A stretch of 64,000 bases of DNA, from NCBI RefSeq assembly GCF_001071995.1, contig NZ_JVNU01000021.1:1-64000 (forward strand), read 5' to 3'. A program made the position numbers and the translations under genes. The DNA is from Streptococcus sp. 263_SSPC (GTDB taxonomy: Bacteria > Bacillota > Bacilli > Lactobacillales > Aerococcaceae). This document shows, one piece after another, positions 63,792 to 64,000 of the stretch. Each line of letters opens with the position of its first letter. Positions within the stretch are counted from its first letter, which is position 1. The notes below the pieces were generated by a model. It was not told the origin of the DNA, ran no database searches, and saw nothing but the letters and a program-made list of their open reading frames with translations.

Positions 63792-64000
63792 CTATTTAAC
63801 TTTCAAAATATCCTCTTTCGCGTGGATAAGCTCTGTAATCAATTGACAGTAAGGTGTTGGAATACCATATTCCTTCCCTTTTCTAGCCACAAAGCCGTTC
63901 AAGAAGTCCACTTCAGTAAAGCGGTGGTTTTGAATTAAGTCTTGGTGCATTGAAGGATAGTGCCCGCGAACTTTATTAGAAGCTGTATACACATAATCTT
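63792..64000 (-). CDS. 2-dehydropantoate 2-reductase-like protein, C-terminal part
   Basis: The 3' 69 codons of a gene that continues beyond the right edge. The visible C-terminus (HYPSMHQDL, TEVDFLNGFVARKGKEYGIP, TPYCQLITELIHAKE) is the ApbA/PanE C-terminal helical domain, where NG and the following G are typical. Full members reduce ketopantoate to pantoate with NADPH, or act on similar keto acids. The stop at 63792 is followed by structured element copy 5. Confidence 0.8.
   Translation of the reverse strand, partial: DYVYTASNKVRGHYPSMHQDLIQNHRFTEVDFLNGFVARKGKEYGIPTPYCQLITELIHAKEDILKVK

Overview
This 64 kb window comes from a Firmicutes chromosome of the order Lactobacillales. The pointers are an L-lactate dehydrogenase, luxS, a glnRA pair with a GlnR operator, a T-box, a PyrR leader, a TPP riboswitch, a CiaR-type two-component system, BceAB-type transporters and AT-leaning DNA. 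Gene content suggests a Carnobacteriaceae/Aerococcaceae-like coccus such as Granulicatella, but the genus is a guess. Almost every gene lies on the minus strand. Only tRNA-Thr, cysK, ldh, luxS and a broken metQ-like gene run on the plus strand.

Layout. 1-400: promoters and leader of an rRNA operon that runs off the left edge, and a divergent tRNA-Thr. 0.4-4.7 kb: rpmG-secE-nusG-pepT and glnR-glnA. 4.8-14 kb: accessory envelope region with two large surface lipoproteins, two YehR-like lipoproteins, a coiled-coil membrane protein, a further lipoprotein, a CiaRH-like two-component system and a MarR regulator. The two large lipoprotein genes and the regulator gene share an identical TTTAAG-N5-TTTAAG promoter layout, so they look like one regulon. 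14-22 kb: thiT with TPP riboswitch, fruR-fruK with a downstream gene scrap, pyrP with PyrR leader, cysK, and a KdgT-type permease with a short-chain dehydrogenase. 22-26.7 kb: five tandem paralogues of an unrecognised two-helix membrane protein. 26.8-40.2 kb: the conserved pth-mfd-flippase-rqcP-divIC-yabR-tilS-hpt-ftsH-hslO block, interrupted by mgtC. 40.4-48.1 kb: ldh, DUF554, ssb, rapZ-yvcK-whiA, and a lipoprotein with a BceRS-like system. 48.7-56.3 kb: a cytoplasmic 5'-nucleotidase-like enzyme, a DUF1697 protein and a sugar/glycerol-phosphate-type ABC importer operon that contains a metallo-beta-lactamase-fold hydrolase. 56.5-62.2 kb: two tandem BceAB-type transporters. 62.4-64 kb: T-box-luxS, a metQ-like pseudogene and the 3' end of a panE-like gene.

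The most unusual signal is a family of structured elements of about 100-260 nt at 14.1, 33.1, 48.3, 48.5 and 63.7 kb. Four sit 15-25 nt downstream of the stop codon of a minus-strand gene (thiT, mgtC, the nucleotidase, panE-like) and the fifth is in tandem behind one of these. Their long outer stems share almost no sequence, but the core has conserved loops and a helix with compensatory changes between copies. Read as minus-strand RNA, most end in a U-run. I do not recognise the family. Other points of interest are a triple nested palindrome between cysK and kdgT, the five-gene membrane array, and the BceAB pair with near-identical ends and divergent extracellular domains.
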